64,000 nucleotides of DNA from Cunninghamella blakesleeana (GCA_017871115.1 JAFCIZ010000005.1:3961501-4025500), one strand, 5' to 3'. Shown: positions 49,722 through 62,318, numbered from the stretch's first letter. A program made the numbers and translations. Notes: generated from the letters alone by a model not told the origin.

Positions 49722-50294
49722 ATGAACAATAATAATACTATTCATCCTTTAGACTTTTTATCATCATCACCAATTGCAAATAGTAATAATTTTGATCATG
49801 TTGCTTTCACTGTGGAAGAAGACCAGCAAGAACAATATAATAAAGAACTCGCCCTATCTTCATCTTTATCGTCCTCTATATCTAAACCAATGAGTATTCC
49901 TAACAACAACAATTTGAATATGAATAAAAATCGATTAAGTCAATATTCTATGAAATCTTTGCCTACATTATTATCTACTCCTTCATTACCTAACGACAAT
50001 GATGATAATATCACATTAGATGACAGCATATCCCCTTATTATTATTATAACAGTTCATCCTTACCAGAATTTAAAGTTGGAAGTCTTCCAAAACAATTAC
50101 CCCCAGCTTGGCCAATAGAATTAATTAAAGAATTGACAACACCTACGTCCATACGGTCTTCCTTTGATTATGATAAACCTTTTTCCTATTCCGATCCTTT
50201 TAACTCTTCATCATCACCTGCCGATATTCATGATCATCCGTATCAAGATGAACTTTTCGTACTTGAAATGGATGAATCATCATCCATGTCATAA
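49722..50294 (+). CDS. Unrecognised Ser/Asn-rich protein
   Basis: A single exon of 190 residues; no family recognised. Mostly disordered (Asn-rich start, Ser runs). A short segment reads FKVGSLPKQLPPAWPIELIKELTTPTSIRSSFDYDKPF (about residues 120-160), which looks more constrained than the rest and could be a binding motif. It ends acidic (ELFVLEMDESSSMS). The 3' end is convergent with the CREG-like gene, 81 bp between stops. Codon use resembles neighbouring genes, so it is probably real. Confidence 0.6.
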   Translation: MNNNNTIHPLDFLSSSPIANSNNFDHVAFTVEEDQQEQYNKELALSSSLSSSISKPMSIPNNNNLNMNKNRLSQYSMKSLPTLLSTPSLPNDNDDNITLDDSISPYYYYNSSSLPEFKVGSLPKQLPPAWPIELIKELTTPTSIRSSFDYDKPFSYSDPFNSSSSPADIHDHPYQDELFVLEMDESSSMS

Positions 50295-50375
50295 TTAAAA
50301 TAATCATTATTAATATATATATAGTATAATTAGCCAACCAAATATATTTATTTATATAATTTATTATTAAAAAAA

Positions 50376-51580
50376 CTAATCTTGTAAAATAAAATGACTT
50401 TCTAATTTATCCATGTTGCTATTATCATTTTTATTTGTTTGCTGCTGATAAATATCTAAAGGAACCCACCCAATGTAATATAAACCACCAAAACCACCAA
50501 CATAATATATAGATTTTACTTGGAATGTATAAAATCGAAAATCATGGAATCCATTCCTAAAGAAATAATATATATACATTAGACTTGAATACCTTATATA
50601 CTATCGTAATTTTTAAAATTTTATTTTATTTTATTTTACACTTACCACCACTTTGACTCTGGGTGCACTTTACCAAAACATTCCATGTTTTGTTTTCTCT
50701 ATTTAAACAAATAACCATAAATAAAAGAGTTTAATTATCTTTAAGTTTGCTTCTATTTATATATATATGTAATAAAAAAAAGGAAAAAAAATTTGGGGTA
50801 CCTCTGATTCTGGTAAAACTTTCAAACTTCCAAATAAATTAAAACGAGGTTGTTGAACAGGTGTAGAGTGATTACCAATTGGTTTATTATATTCTTGAAG
50901 AGATCGAATAGTAAAACTAACTTGATCATGGTTTTGCTTTGCGTTTCTTGAATTCATCTATAATGTACATAAAGATTGATATATTTATATTCATATATTC
51001 TATTTCTACCCTTTCTTCAATTTTATATCCTCTTATTTTATTTTCATTATTTATATTATTATTGCTATTACTTGTAGGTCGGACATGAATAATAAAAGAT
51101 TTCCGTTTTCACTTGAACAATCCTCAGCATAATATTCCATTAAACCGAAAGGATAGCCTATGTATATAATTAAACAAACAATAAGGTAACAATCACTTTC
51201 ATAAGTTTATCTATATATTCGCAAGTATGTATTTACTTTATATATATAAATGTTGAGCAAATAAAAGTAGACATTTTCTTTTTACCTTGTAATTCATCAG
51301 AAATAGATTTATCAAATAAAGTCAACATAGTTCCCATACCTATATGGATAAATTTATATATAAAATGAGAAATTAGTATGTGTACAAGTGTGAGAGAAAT
51401 ATAGCTAAAAAAAAAAAAAAAAAAAAAAAAGGCATATGCTCTATAATAAAATAAATGAATGTATCCATTACCAGCATCTTTAACAATTTGTCTAGCGAAT
51501 TTAGCAGCATCATAAACTGTTTGGCCAGCGTGACAAAGTATAATCAATTGAGATAAAATAAATAAATAGAAATAATTCAT
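50376..51580 (-). CDS. CREG/PNPOx-like secreted or lysosome/vacuole-lumen protein
   Basis: Six exons on the minus strand (51580-51472, 51339-51286, 51157-51072, 50957-50802, 50698-50646, 50556-50376) give 212 residues. Residues 1-18 form a signal peptide (MNYFYLFILSQLIILCHA). The rest matches the CREG-type split-barrel family (Pyrid_oxidase_2 group): AAKFARQIVKDAGMGTMLTL, GYPFGLMEYYAED, GNLLLFMSDLQMNSRNAKQN, VSFTIRSLQ, FNLFGSLKVLPESE, KVHPESKWWNGFHDFRFYTFQVKSIYYVGGFGGLYYIGWVPLDIY. Family members have a flavin-reductase-like fold without proven catalysis; animal CREG is a secreted lysosomal glycoprotein. Potential N-glycosylation is sparse. The E4 segment contains a family-variable insertion (EYNKPIGNHSTPVQ). 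All five splice phases close. Confidence 0.85.
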
Positions 51581-51986
51581 TGTTATTTTTTTAGTAAAAA
51601 AAAGAAAAAGAAAAGAAAGAAAAATAGAGGTGAGAAAAAAAAAATTATGCTCTTTTTTTAAAAAAGAAAAATCTGATTATCAAAAATGAGTTTTAAAAAT
51701 CCTGGTTAAAGGTTCTTTTTTTCTGGTCACGTTTTTTTAAAAACATAATACTTAAAAATTTTTTTCTTATATAATACATTGTTATATAATACATAGTTAT
51801 ATAATATAAACGTGATATCATAATCTTTTTTTTTCATTTTTCATTTTTCATTTTTTATTTAAAGAATAGTTATAATAAGTTAAATATACAATAATAAATA
51901 CATAGTAATATACATACGTAAAATATAAATAATAATAGTAATAAATAGGTGTTATATATAAATAAAAGAGGGAATAATAATATGTA
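51581..51986. other. Intergenic with 15-bp tandem repeat
   Basis: Promoter of the CREG-like gene and 3' flank of the small membrane protein gene. Three tandem 15-bp units occupy 51767-51811. The ORF at 51848-52030 is Tyr-rich low complexity and rejected. Confidence 0.5.
51767..51811. repeat. 15-bp tandem repeat, three units
   Basis: Units TTATATAATACATTG, TTATATAATACATAG and TTATATAATATAAAC are adjacent. Units 1 and 2 differ at one base; unit 3 diverges in its last five bases. Confidence 0.85.
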
Positions 51987-52372
51987 TTATTTAGTAGAGA
52001 GATAATTTGCTTTACGTTCTTGTTGATCAATAGTCATTTGAACACCTTTACCAGTACACCATAATAAAGTAGAAATGGATATAGCAATATAAAACAATGT
52101 TCCATTTTGTAAAATCTCGGGAGCTGCCCAGGTAGTGAATTTTTGCTTTCTTGGTACAAGTGTGATAGTATGGGTATCCTATATTTATATAATAAAAAAT
52201 TAAAAAATTAAGTATATGTACTTTTTAATTTTTTTTAAAGTAATAATAATAATAGTAGTAATAAATTAAAACTTACCAAAGAGTGAAGGGTATTAGATGT
52301 TGATTCACCTTTGACTTGAATTAAAAAGAAAAAGACCAATACAATGACAGATAAAATAGAAAAGAATTTCAT
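51987..52372 (-). CDS. Small membrane protein with signal peptide and one TM helix, family unknown
   Basis: Two exons on the minus strand, 52372-52277 and 52178-51987, give 95 residues. Residues 1-22 are a signal peptide or first TM helix (MKFFSILSVIVLVFFFLIQ then VKGES). The loop contains DTHTITLVPRKQKFTTWAAPEIL, and a second hydrophobic helix follows (GTLFYIAISISTLLWCTGKG, about 58-77), ending in a polar tail (MTIDQQERKANYLSTK). If the signal peptide is cleaved, it is a type I protein with a 36-residue lumenal loop and a cytosolic Lys/Gln tail. I could not assign a family; small ER or secretory-pathway subunits have this size and topology. Confidence 0.7.
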
Positions 52373-54179
52373 GTTAATTATATATTATGATAAAGGGAAT
52401 AAATGAATAAAAATAAAAGTAAAAACAAAAGAAAGAAAGAAAGAAAGAAAAAGATCATGAATTACATAATTTATAAAAAAATAGTCCCTCCATCTGAAAA
52501 AAAAAAAGATTGTTAAATTTTTTTTATGTTTTATCTGATCAATTAAAAAATAAAATAATATATATATTACCTTAAAAAGAAAAATTATTTATATATATAT
52601 ATATATGTATATGTATATGTATATGTATATTGAAAATTTGATTTAAAAGTTTGAAATATTTTTTCTCTTTTCTATAAAACCCATAAATTCATTTTCATTC
52701 ATTAATTTACCATTTTATATTAATTTTAAAAAATCACCAACTAATTAACTCGTTTTAAGTATACTTCTCATTTATTATTATTATTTAATATCCATCTACT
52801 CACTTATTTAAAAAAAAGTAAAAAAAAATAAAATAAAACGGGAACTCATATGTCAATCGATAATCTTTGGTGTAAAAGATCTGATGATCAAAAAATAAAA
52901 AAAATCTGATAAGAATCTTGAGAAATTCTATTCCTAAACCCCGAAAATGTACTTAATTGGTTAAATCATATTATAAGGTTCAAATGTAGAGGATGATAGA
53001 TAAAACAAAATAAAAAACGATTACAATATTTTTTATGTTATATCTGATAATAATAATATAAATAATTACGAAAAGTTTAATTGTAACGAAAAGTGTGTAC
53101 TTATTTGGTTAATTATTTATAAAAGAAAAAATATATATTTTTGACTATAGTGTAAGATAAATGGAGATATGTGAATCATAATCATTATAATAACAATAAA
53201 AAAGTGTATTATCCTTCATCAATACGGCTTTTTAATATTTTATAAAAAGTTTGATAAATATACAAGTATTTATATACCGACAAAGAAAAAATATGATTTT
53301 CAAATGATTCTTTTAAGGAGGATCTTACGAGGAAATTGACATTATTTTGTTTCAAGTACAAGTCGTCTTATTACTGAATCAAAAAATACAAAAATACTCT
53401 ACCTAGGAAAAGCTCTGTTTGAGTTACCCCACAACCAGGGAAAAGAAATACTAAGATGGGCTAAGATCTTTATAAAAAAAACTATATAGGTGCTTTAATA
53501 AAAAAATACTCTTATTTTTTCCTTCCTTCCTATGGAAATTAAAATCATAATAATTTCGCTTATATCTCTTCCTCACTTTCTTTCCTGTAACATATTGTAT
53601 ATTGGTGCGTATTTTGAATTAAAAAAGTCATTCAATCATTAACACTAGAATCTAAAAAATTATATGACAGTTATTTTTTATAAATACTATATATATAAAT
53701 AAATAATAAAAAATAAATAGTAATTATTATTTTTGTTTACATTCTTTGATTGTAATAGGATATTAAGTAATAAATAAATTTTTAATAAAGGTATAAATAA
53801 TTTAATTACAAAATACTCTGGAAAAATTATTTGTAAAACTATTTCAACAATTGTTTGCTCAAAAAAGTACATACCTAAATATTCTAAAAACTAGAAAATT
53901 CTTAATATGCTACAATGGATATCACCCTCTTCCTTGTAAGTTATCACAGTATAATCAATATATATATATATATATTTATTTTTCTAAATATGTATAACTA
54001 AAAAAGATAAAAAATAAAAAGAAGGTAATTATCTTTATATATATTTATGAAAAAAGAAAACAAAAAAAGATGAATATATATATGTATATAGATATGTTTA
54101 AATAAATAAATAAAATAAATATATATGTGTATGTGTTTCATATAAATAAAATAAAATAAATAAACAGTTTGTTTTTTTT
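52373..54179. other. Intergenic region (1.8 kb) with a dispersed repeat
   Basis: Between the small membrane-protein promoter and the SSD1 3' end. A 19-bp sequence occurs twice with one mismatch (52521-52539 and 53030-53048). A segment around 53320-53480 has higher GC and mixed composition but no ORF on either strand. (ATATGT)n lies near 52603-52630. Confidence 0.45.
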
Positions 54180-57100
54180 TTAACTTTCATGATTTACAAA
54201 AGGATTTGAAGCTAATACCCTAACCAACGGAGGATTTCTTATAGAATCAGCAATAATTACAACACGAATAAAATCAAAAGGTCTAATAAGTAAGCAACAT
54301 TCTTGAGGAATAGTACATTTTTGCTGACTTTTCATGGATTCGCCTTCAATAGCTCTTAAAGATAATGACCTAGGTCTTCGTTTGGTCGTTGTTGTTGCCA
54401 CTTCGTTTTTATTATTGTTTTGTTGATTTCCATTTGATTCCGAAATAGCTAATTGTTGGATAATTTTATCCTTGCTTTCACTTTCATTGTTTTTCTTTTC
54501 TTTTTCCTTTTCATCACTATGACCATCTATAAATGAATAATCATCGTCGTCTGTTGTTCTTGTACGAATATCGTCATCTTCTTCATCATCGTAATCATCA
54601 TTTTTCTCAACCAAAGCATCCGTAGTAGGTACACCAGGTAACCAATATAAATACAATACGCCTTCTGTAGCTTGATAATGAGCATGTCTTAAAGGTAAAT
54701 TCATAACATGAATCCTTCTTTCTAATCCTAAACTAGGTACTATGACATCAAATGTTTGTTCTTGAACACCCACCACAATTGCTTCATGGGTAATAGATGT
54801 TTGTTTGGAAGAAGTTAGATAATTGGATAATAATAAATGTTGAGATTGTTCTTGAGCATTTAAAATACATGTTTCTTTGGCATTACAATGCTGAGCTAAT
54901 TTTTGTACATAATCTGATTCCAAATAAAATTTGACATCTTCACCACCTTGTAAAACTGTTTCTAATTGACGATGAACAATAATACTTGCATATTTTCTTG
55001 AGGGTGAGGTAAAATCTGTATAAAGAGGTACATTCTTACTATAATGATGATAACGACTGATATCAAAAGCTCCAGTACAGAAGTATTTCTTTGGCTGCAT
55101 GGTTTTTAAAACAAGAGTTGTGATTACGGAACGAGCATCCACATTTTCAATTGCATCTACAGAGGCTTGTAAGGTTTTAGAAGAGGTTGGATCTATATGA
55201 TAGCCTACACTTTGAAGGTAGTGTGTGAGTTCTAATAATTTTCGTTCATTAGGTGGTGCTTGAGATTGTAAAAGAGCAGCTTCAGGTAAACCACGTGTAA
55301 TCTTTTGAGCCACCATAGTATTGGCAAGTACTTTAAATTCATTTAATATATCACTTGACATCAACTCAGGTTTCACAGCGATGTCAACTGGCAATTCATC
55401 CATCATTTCTATATCCAATTGCTGTTCTGCTAAAAAGAGAGCTCCGTCTTGGAGTCGCTTTTCTTTCAAGCGTTGCGAAAGGTCATATAATTTCTTTAAA
55501 TCCTTTGCTCCTTCTGCTCCAATATGTTCAGGAATAATACTACTGTTATTCATTAAACTATCTTGGATTTCATTTGGTACCACTAATGCATAAGATCTAG
55601 TTGGTGATTAATATAACAGTAAAAAAATAAATAAAAAAAATAAAAATAAAAATAGTATAGTGTATTAATAAATGTATATCTTTTTTTTTCTTTATTCTAT
55701 TCCTTGTCTTTTATAATATGTATATATATATATATGTATGGTGAATTACCTAATAATGGTTTTGCCAAACCATGTGTCAATGATTTTATTTTCATCATTA
55801 AATTTCCATATAACTGAAAAGGTATATCTAATATAAAATTGAAAAAGGATAAAGAAAAAAGAAAAAAGATAATAACGAGTAATTTATGAATAAATAAACG
55901 ATTATAATTATACATATATACATATAAACTTTTTGTATTTTCTATTTTAATTTACCTATCTTGATTTGGTAAAAGGTCTGTACAGTGTTTTAACAATTCT
56001 GCAGGCCATAAAGGAACTGATTTATGTAAATAAATACCACTAGCACGATCACGAGCTTCTTTATCAATAGGTGACTGAGGTTTAACAAAGGAAGTGAAAT
56101 CAGAAACATGAAGACCAACTTGATAATAGCCATCTCCCATTTTTTCAATAGATAATGCCACATCATTTTCTATGTATATAATTGTTAACTTTAGTATTAG
56201 GTGATACAATATATACATATATATTTTGATTTATTTATTTACCTCCATTTTCTTGATTATCAATAGTAAAACAACGAAGAGATCTTAAATCACGACGATG
56301 GGACAATGATTCTTTTGAAGGGCTCCAAGGTAAAGAAGGTAAACATGCCATCACATCATTTTTAAATTTATTATTAAGAAAATTGTTATCGGCCAAAATA
56401 CCTCGGAATTGAACGTCTAACTGATCAACGGAACCTAATTCTGCTTCTAACACACCAAATGGATGAAGAGATGTAATTGGCCATCGTTTAATAGAGCCCT
56501 ACAATAGAAATTTTAACAAAAAAAAAAAAAGGTATTAATGTCATTGTATTTTATTTTTTATTATTGTTATTATTTTCGTTCTTTATTTTATAGCGGTGAT
56601 AATTACCAAGAATAATGTATTTTCATAAGCTTGACTATTTTCAAGAAATCCAACAGGGGCTTGATCTACTGGAATAGCAATTAATGGCACACGTTTATCT
56701 GTAGGCTTAAACCAAATAATTCTAGGTGAATTATCTCTATCGTCATCGTGACCATGTTTATGTTGTCTTTTACTATTAGGGCGCATTAATCCAAGTGTTC
56801 TAAATTATAGATCAATAAAAAGAGGCAAAAAGATATATGTCAATTATTTCCTTTTCGTCATTAGCATTCTATATCATTTATATTATTTTATTTATTTTAC
56901 CCAGAAAACATTTGGTTCTGAGCACGTTCCAAAACTGCTGTAACGATACCACAGTAACGAGGAGTGACTTTATCTACATCCTCTTCGCCACCAAAAATGA
57001 TTTCCTTTTCATCTTCTTCATCAGGTTTTCGAATAACTGGTAATCCATTATTTCTTGCCAATTTTGCTTCTTCCTTTTCCATTTTTTCCCTCATGACCCT

Positions 57101-58827
57101 TTCTACTTCTACTAACCGTACAACAACATGATCCCCTTCCAAAGCGCGGTTTCGGTCTCTTGAACCACAAATATAAATATCAGCATTAAATGTTTCACAA
57201 AAGACATATGCATCTGATCGATTTCGTTTATTTACACGCAACATGCCACTAACTAATTGATGAGATTTTAAAAAGGGGGCTAAAGCAGAGAATGGCAAAT
57301 GCGGAGTAAATAAAGCACGGCGTTGTTGTAATTGTTGTTGAATGGTATTATCTTCTCTTGAAAAACTCATTCGTGTTGGTGTAAAGGGGACAAAACCATA
57401 AACAGAGGACCGATCACCAGCAGTGCTACCACCATTGCCGTTATTATTATTATTATTATTATTACCTGTAAGTCCGGTATTGCCATTTACTGAATAAGTG
57501 GCTATAATTAAATAAAAATAGAGATATAAAAAAGACAATGCAAAAATTAGATCAGTTGCATGTTTTTCTTTTTTTTCATCATTTTTATTATTTATTGATA
57601 TGCATATATTAAAACTTACATGATCGCCAATCATTATTAAAATTTCTTGATCTTCTATTTTCATTATTATTATTGTTATTATTATTGGTATCTAATAAAA
57701 GATGAGAAGGTTTTGTACCTGATCGTCTACCTTCTAAACCATTATGATTATGATTAGCATTGCTTGCTGTTGAAGCATTTAATAGTTGTAAAGAAGTACG
57801 TCTGTTATTGATAGAATTTTGATGATGATTATTATTAAAAGGGGAAGAAGTCATGGACATACGTTGAGATTTGCGTTGTTGCATCTCTTGAAATTCATTA
57901 TATTGATCTGAATATTTAAAATATTGACGGGCATTAGGTTCTGATAATCTTCTATTTTGTTTTTGTTCTTGTTGAAAAGCGGATGGTGATGATGATGAAT
58001 CTCCGTTACTTAACAATTTATTATTGTTATGTTGCTGCTGCTGTTGATAATGTTGATTATTATTATTATTAAAAGCATGTAGAGGTCTTAAAGAAGTAGG
58101 TCTTGATGATGATCGATTAGATTCAAATAAAGTAGAAGGCAGCTTTTTACCATAACCATTTAATTTTGCTTCGGCTTCAGCCAATGCATCTGCTCTGGAC
58201 ATTCTCTTGGACTCATTTTCATCATGAAGCTGTTGTTGATTGAATCCAGAAGATGAAGAATAACGACGAAAATCATTATTAATAGAAGATCTTCTTTTAT
58301 TATATTGGCCAATGGAAGTTTCATTGAAATAAAGGATAGATGATCGTTGATCCATGGTTGTAGATAATGATGAGGAAGAAGTGGAAGTTGCTGAAGAAGA
58401 AGATCGATTCCTGTTTATCCCATCTTCTTCATTTACTGTATGTAAAGCGCTACGCTGTTGTTGTTGAGACTGTTGGGTCGACAATCGATGATGAGAAGAA
58501 GGGATTATACCATAAACAGATTGACTTCTTTGGGATGTAAAATCCAGTGTGGATGATTTTGAGAATTCTATAGCTGATCGTCTTTTATCTATCTATAAAT
58601 AAAAAAATAAAATGAAAAAAATAGTAATAATAGTAATATTAGTATTTTTTTTTTTTTTTCCCTTCTCTCACTCCCTTATTTTTATATATACATTTATATA
58701 TTATGCATAAATATATTTTTATTCTATTTTTATTTTATTTCGTTTTTACCTTCAATTCAGTTGGTGGACCAAATAAACCATGAGTTGATTCAGGTGCAGT
58801 TTGACCATTTAAATCCATACCGTTCAT
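54180..58827 (-). CDS. SSD1: Ssd1-like RNA-binding protein (cold-shock + inactive RNase II/RNB domain)
   Basis: Eight exons on the minus strand (58827-58750, 58592-57620, 57501-56901, 56799-56607, 56498-56243, 56169-55956, 55827-55750, 55596-54180) give 1269 residues. The first 380 residues are disordered, Ser/Asn/Gln-rich with RRSS sites suited to NDR/Cbk1 phosphorylation. The cold-shock region carries FTPHLPFSALAPFLKSHQLVSGMLRVNKRNRSDAYV and DIYICGSRDRNRALEGDHVVVRLVEVE. The RNB core begins RSLRCFTIDNQENGENDVALSIEKMGDGYYQVGLHVSDFTSFV; active nucleases have several Asp here (IDPxxARDLDDA), replaced by N, E, G, so it is expected to bind but not cut RNA, like yeast Ssd1. C-terminal blocks include SPSRKYASIIVHRQL. 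Ssd1 restrains translation of cell-wall mRNAs. Confidence 0.93.
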
Positions 58828-59062
58828 TAATGAGTAATAATAAATTGAAGTTTTGCTATCTTTTTTTTTTTAGAAAAAAAAACGAATGGGAAGGGTGGAA
58901 ATAAAGTTAAGACACGTCGTCACTATTAAATAACGTAATATTGATAGATTGTTTGAAGAATATTCAAAGTAATAAAAAGATATAATGCTTTACTATTTAA
59001 ATACTAAAGGGTAGTAGTAATGATAAATTATTTAGAAGTGTATTTTTATAAAGAGTGAGAAT

Positions 59063-59100
<38 letters not shown>

Positions 59101-59593
59101 TGCAAATAAACAAAAAAAAAAAAAAAGAGTGTGGGAGAGAGGAAAAAGAAAAAAGAGAGAAAGAGAAGAAAAAAAAGGTTAAGTGTTTAAAGAAAAAAGA
59201 AAAAAAAGGAAGGGGTAATATTTTTTTTAAAAAAAGGAGACAATTTTAAAATAAATAAAAACAATCATCATCATAATAAAATAGATATATAAAATAATGA
59301 TAATAGTAATAAAACTAATAGTAATTATGTTTTATATTTATTTTATAATGTTTTTTTTTTTTTAATTGACAGGTGACTATCGATCATAAGTATAATAATA
59401 ATAGCAAAAATAAAGGCAGGAGAAGCAAGCATTTTTATATACTATGTTATATATAAGGGAGAGAGACACTACAGGGGAAAAAAACAACAAAAACAACAAC
59501 ATAAACAACAACAACAAATAACTATTATTTATCATTACTTTTTTTTTTTCTTATTTCCCCTTATTTTTTTATTTTATATTATAAAATGGCGTT
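58828..59593. other. Intergenic SSD1 promoter with (GA)n
   Basis: AT-rich, with a 34-bp GA repeat at 59063-59096, an A/G-rich stretch to 59230, and CAA repeats near 59488-59518. The plus ORF at 59055-59249 is a translation of these repeats. Confidence 0.55.
59063..59096. repeat. (GA)n microsatellite upstream of SSD1
   Basis: About 17 GA units, about 240 bp upstream of the SSD1 start codon; CT-strand is the coding orientation of SSD1. Confidence 0.9.
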
Positions 59594-60417
59594 TCAATCC
59601 ATCAAAAAACCAGTGTAACCATCCGGAGTTTGAACCCAACTGTCAAAGCATTGATTTAATAAGTTTGATTTAGCCAGTTGATATGTTTTAGCTTTTTCTT
59701 TACATTGATGATATGTTAATTTGGAAAATTGATCTATCCTATCCTGATCCTTTTTGTTGTCGTATCTGAAGTCAAATATATATATATATATATATATATA
59801 ATTATATTATGTTTAGTCTCTTTTCTCTATTATTATTATTATTATAAACTTACTTGAAATGAATAAAGTCATAAAATAATACGCGTTGACATAATGATGA
59901 TCTTTAGAAAAAGAATGAAAAAAAAAAATATATATTCATTAATATAAATCATATAAAACAAATATTTTACTCATTTTTTTATTTATTTTACTTTACCTTG
60001 TTTTAAGTGAAGGGGGATCATTTTTTTTACCACCTTGTTTTTTCCCATAAACCAATATTTCGGTTTTATTAATTCCAGCCACCCATGAAATACCTTAATG
60101 ATTAACATATTTAGTGAAAATGTTGATCTTGAGGAATTTCTAAATATTTTTCATAAAAAAAAAAACTTACTTGTAGGACTTGAAATAAAACTTGTATAAT
60201 TTACTGACGACGATGCTAATGCCGATTTTGAATATTTAAACGATAATATGGTAGATGATATTCTTGGCTGATTTAATTTATATGGATATGGTAAATCTAA
60301 TAATATGTATATATACGTGTATGTATACGCAATGAGAGAGAGAGAGAAATAGGTAAATAATAAAATTATTATTATTGTTATTATTATTATTACTAATATT
60401 ATTACTATTATTACTAA

Positions 60418-60448
<31 letters not shown>

Positions 60449-62318
60449 TTAAAAAAAAAAAAAGGTTCATTCATTCCAATTACTACAGCCCTTAAAATAT
60501 ATATATAATTTATTTTTTTACCTTGAATATTTGATAATCTACCATATAAAGCCCTTTTTAAAGACTCGGCATCAAATAAATCACCAATAACAACTGAATT
60601 TAAATAGATTGGTTCAAAAATATGAGATAAAAGACATGATTGAATCCCGAGTACATTCCAACGTGCAAGCTTATCACTAAGATTCCATTATTAAATAAAT
60701 ATAAGAATGATGCTTTTTATTATTGTTATTATATACTTTGATATGTATAGGGATATAAAAACAGAGAAAAATTATTACCTGCATGACATTGAAATGCTTG
60801 GATCAGAATCTACTCTACCTATAAATATACAATGAAGATAAAGTGAAATGAAATAAAATAAAATTAAAAAAAGATATACTCCCCTTATATAGATATATAT
60901 AGAAATAAAATGGTTTTTTTTTTCTTCTCCCCCCCCCACCTCCTCTCTCTCTTTCTTTCGTTCTTTTTATTTTATTTTATTTTTCCCCTCCTCTCTTTAT
61001 TTTTACCAGGTTTAGTACGAAGAATACCAAGCTGATCATATCCAAAACGACCTCTTTGAAACTTTAATAATGAATTATTATCATTCTTTTTATTTTGAGA
61101 TGGATTTAATTTTTGTCTTTTATTTGCATAAATATGTTGAGATAAATCAATATCCTGTGATGATGATTGATCAGTTGATGTTGATGATAAATGAGTTTTT
61201 CTTTTTACACCTGCATGAAAAATCGCTTTGGATTCTTCCGTTTGAGATTCAGCTAGCGCAGTCATAGATGCATCTCCACCTATTATAGTTATATATATTT
61301 ATATTTAAAAACACCACTCAAAAGAATAGAATAGAATTAAAAAAAAAAAAAAGAGGAGTTGATATTTTATATCATGAATTCCCGCCTTTTTTTTTTTTTA
61401 ATTTATAAATATGATTTCATTGTTTTCCTATTTCTTATATATAGCCTTACATGGTGATTGACTTATATACATATGAAATGTATATCCAGGGCGAGGAACT
61501 AATTTTCCTTTTTCATTATATTCAAATAAAGTTTCAGGATAGTGTAGGAGATATCTATATCAATATATATTTATATACATGAAGATGATGATGATGAATA
61601 ATATGATCCATTCTATATGTCTATTTTTATTTCTGTTTCTATTTCTATTTCCATTACTTTTTATTTTTTACTTTATTTTTTTCTACTTACTTGACAAAAC
61701 CTCTTTTCGCAATAACTTCAGCATGGGAATCATGAATTAACTGACCTTGTTTATCTATTTTACTTAGAGGTAAACATTTTAATCCTGTCCTATAATAAAG
61801 ATAGATATATTAATATATTATTTTTTTAAAAAAAGTTTTTTTTTTTTTTTTTTCAATAGTTCTTTTTTTCTTCTATTATCATCAACCTCTTTCTCTCTCT
61901 CCCCCTCTTTAATATATATACTATTTTACCCGCGTAAAATATTGAATAAGACATATACCCATTTTTTTTTTTATTTTAGTATAATTTTTTTTTTTTTTAC
62001 CCCATAGATATAATTTTAATATTATTCTTTTTTTCAGTATTATCTAAGAACATATATAAAAAAAATAAAATAAAATTTAAATACATATATAACTATATAT
62101 ATATATATTATAAAATAACTATAAAACCTTTTTAAATATTTATATATTTTACCATAATAAACAGAGACAATAGTTGCTAATATAGTCCATTCTGCTTTTG
62201 TTGGATATTGTTGTGGTTTTCCAGTTTTACTGAGTTTGTCAAATTCATTTAATGAAGCTTCTGCTATTTTATTTGCTAAATCATCTATTTTATTATATGG
62301 ATCATTGTCCATATTCAT
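59594..62318 (-). CDS. TAD1: tRNA-specific adenosine deaminase 1 (Tad1/ADAT1)
   Basis: Eleven exons on the minus strand (62318-62153, 62043-62001, 61789-61691, 61554-61451, 61279-61007, 60818-60779, 60676-60522, 60296-60171, 60093-59997, 59901-59854, 59765-59594) give 440 residues. Deaminase motifs are [22 protein letters not shown] (His and Glu of HAE), SPCGDAS (first zinc Cys, split by an intron) and [15 protein letters not shown] (second zinc Cys). This is the ADAR-like deaminase family; ADAT1 converts A37 to inosine in tRNA-Ala. A basic linker with [11 protein letters not shown] may be a nuclear signal. Two exons are only 40 and 43 nt. Two ATGs (MNM) compete; the first is used here. The shortest introns are about 70 nt. 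Confidence 0.93.

Noticed and set aside
49453..49725. 90-residue ORF before the Ser/Asn-rich gene
   Set aside because: Composed of AAA/TTT/ATA codons; overlaps the presumed leader of the next gene.
55321..55593. Plus-strand ORFs antisense to SSD1
   Set aside because: Opposite strand of a conserved RNB-region exon; no codon or domain support.
59055..59249. Arg/Glu/Lys repeat ORF
   Set aside because: Direct translation of the (GA)n microsatellite and A/G tract.
61378..61387. AATTCCCGCC site
   Set aside because: Similar to the promoter element but lacks TTTAAA and lies inside TAD1 intron 4, far from a start codon; not counted as a site.
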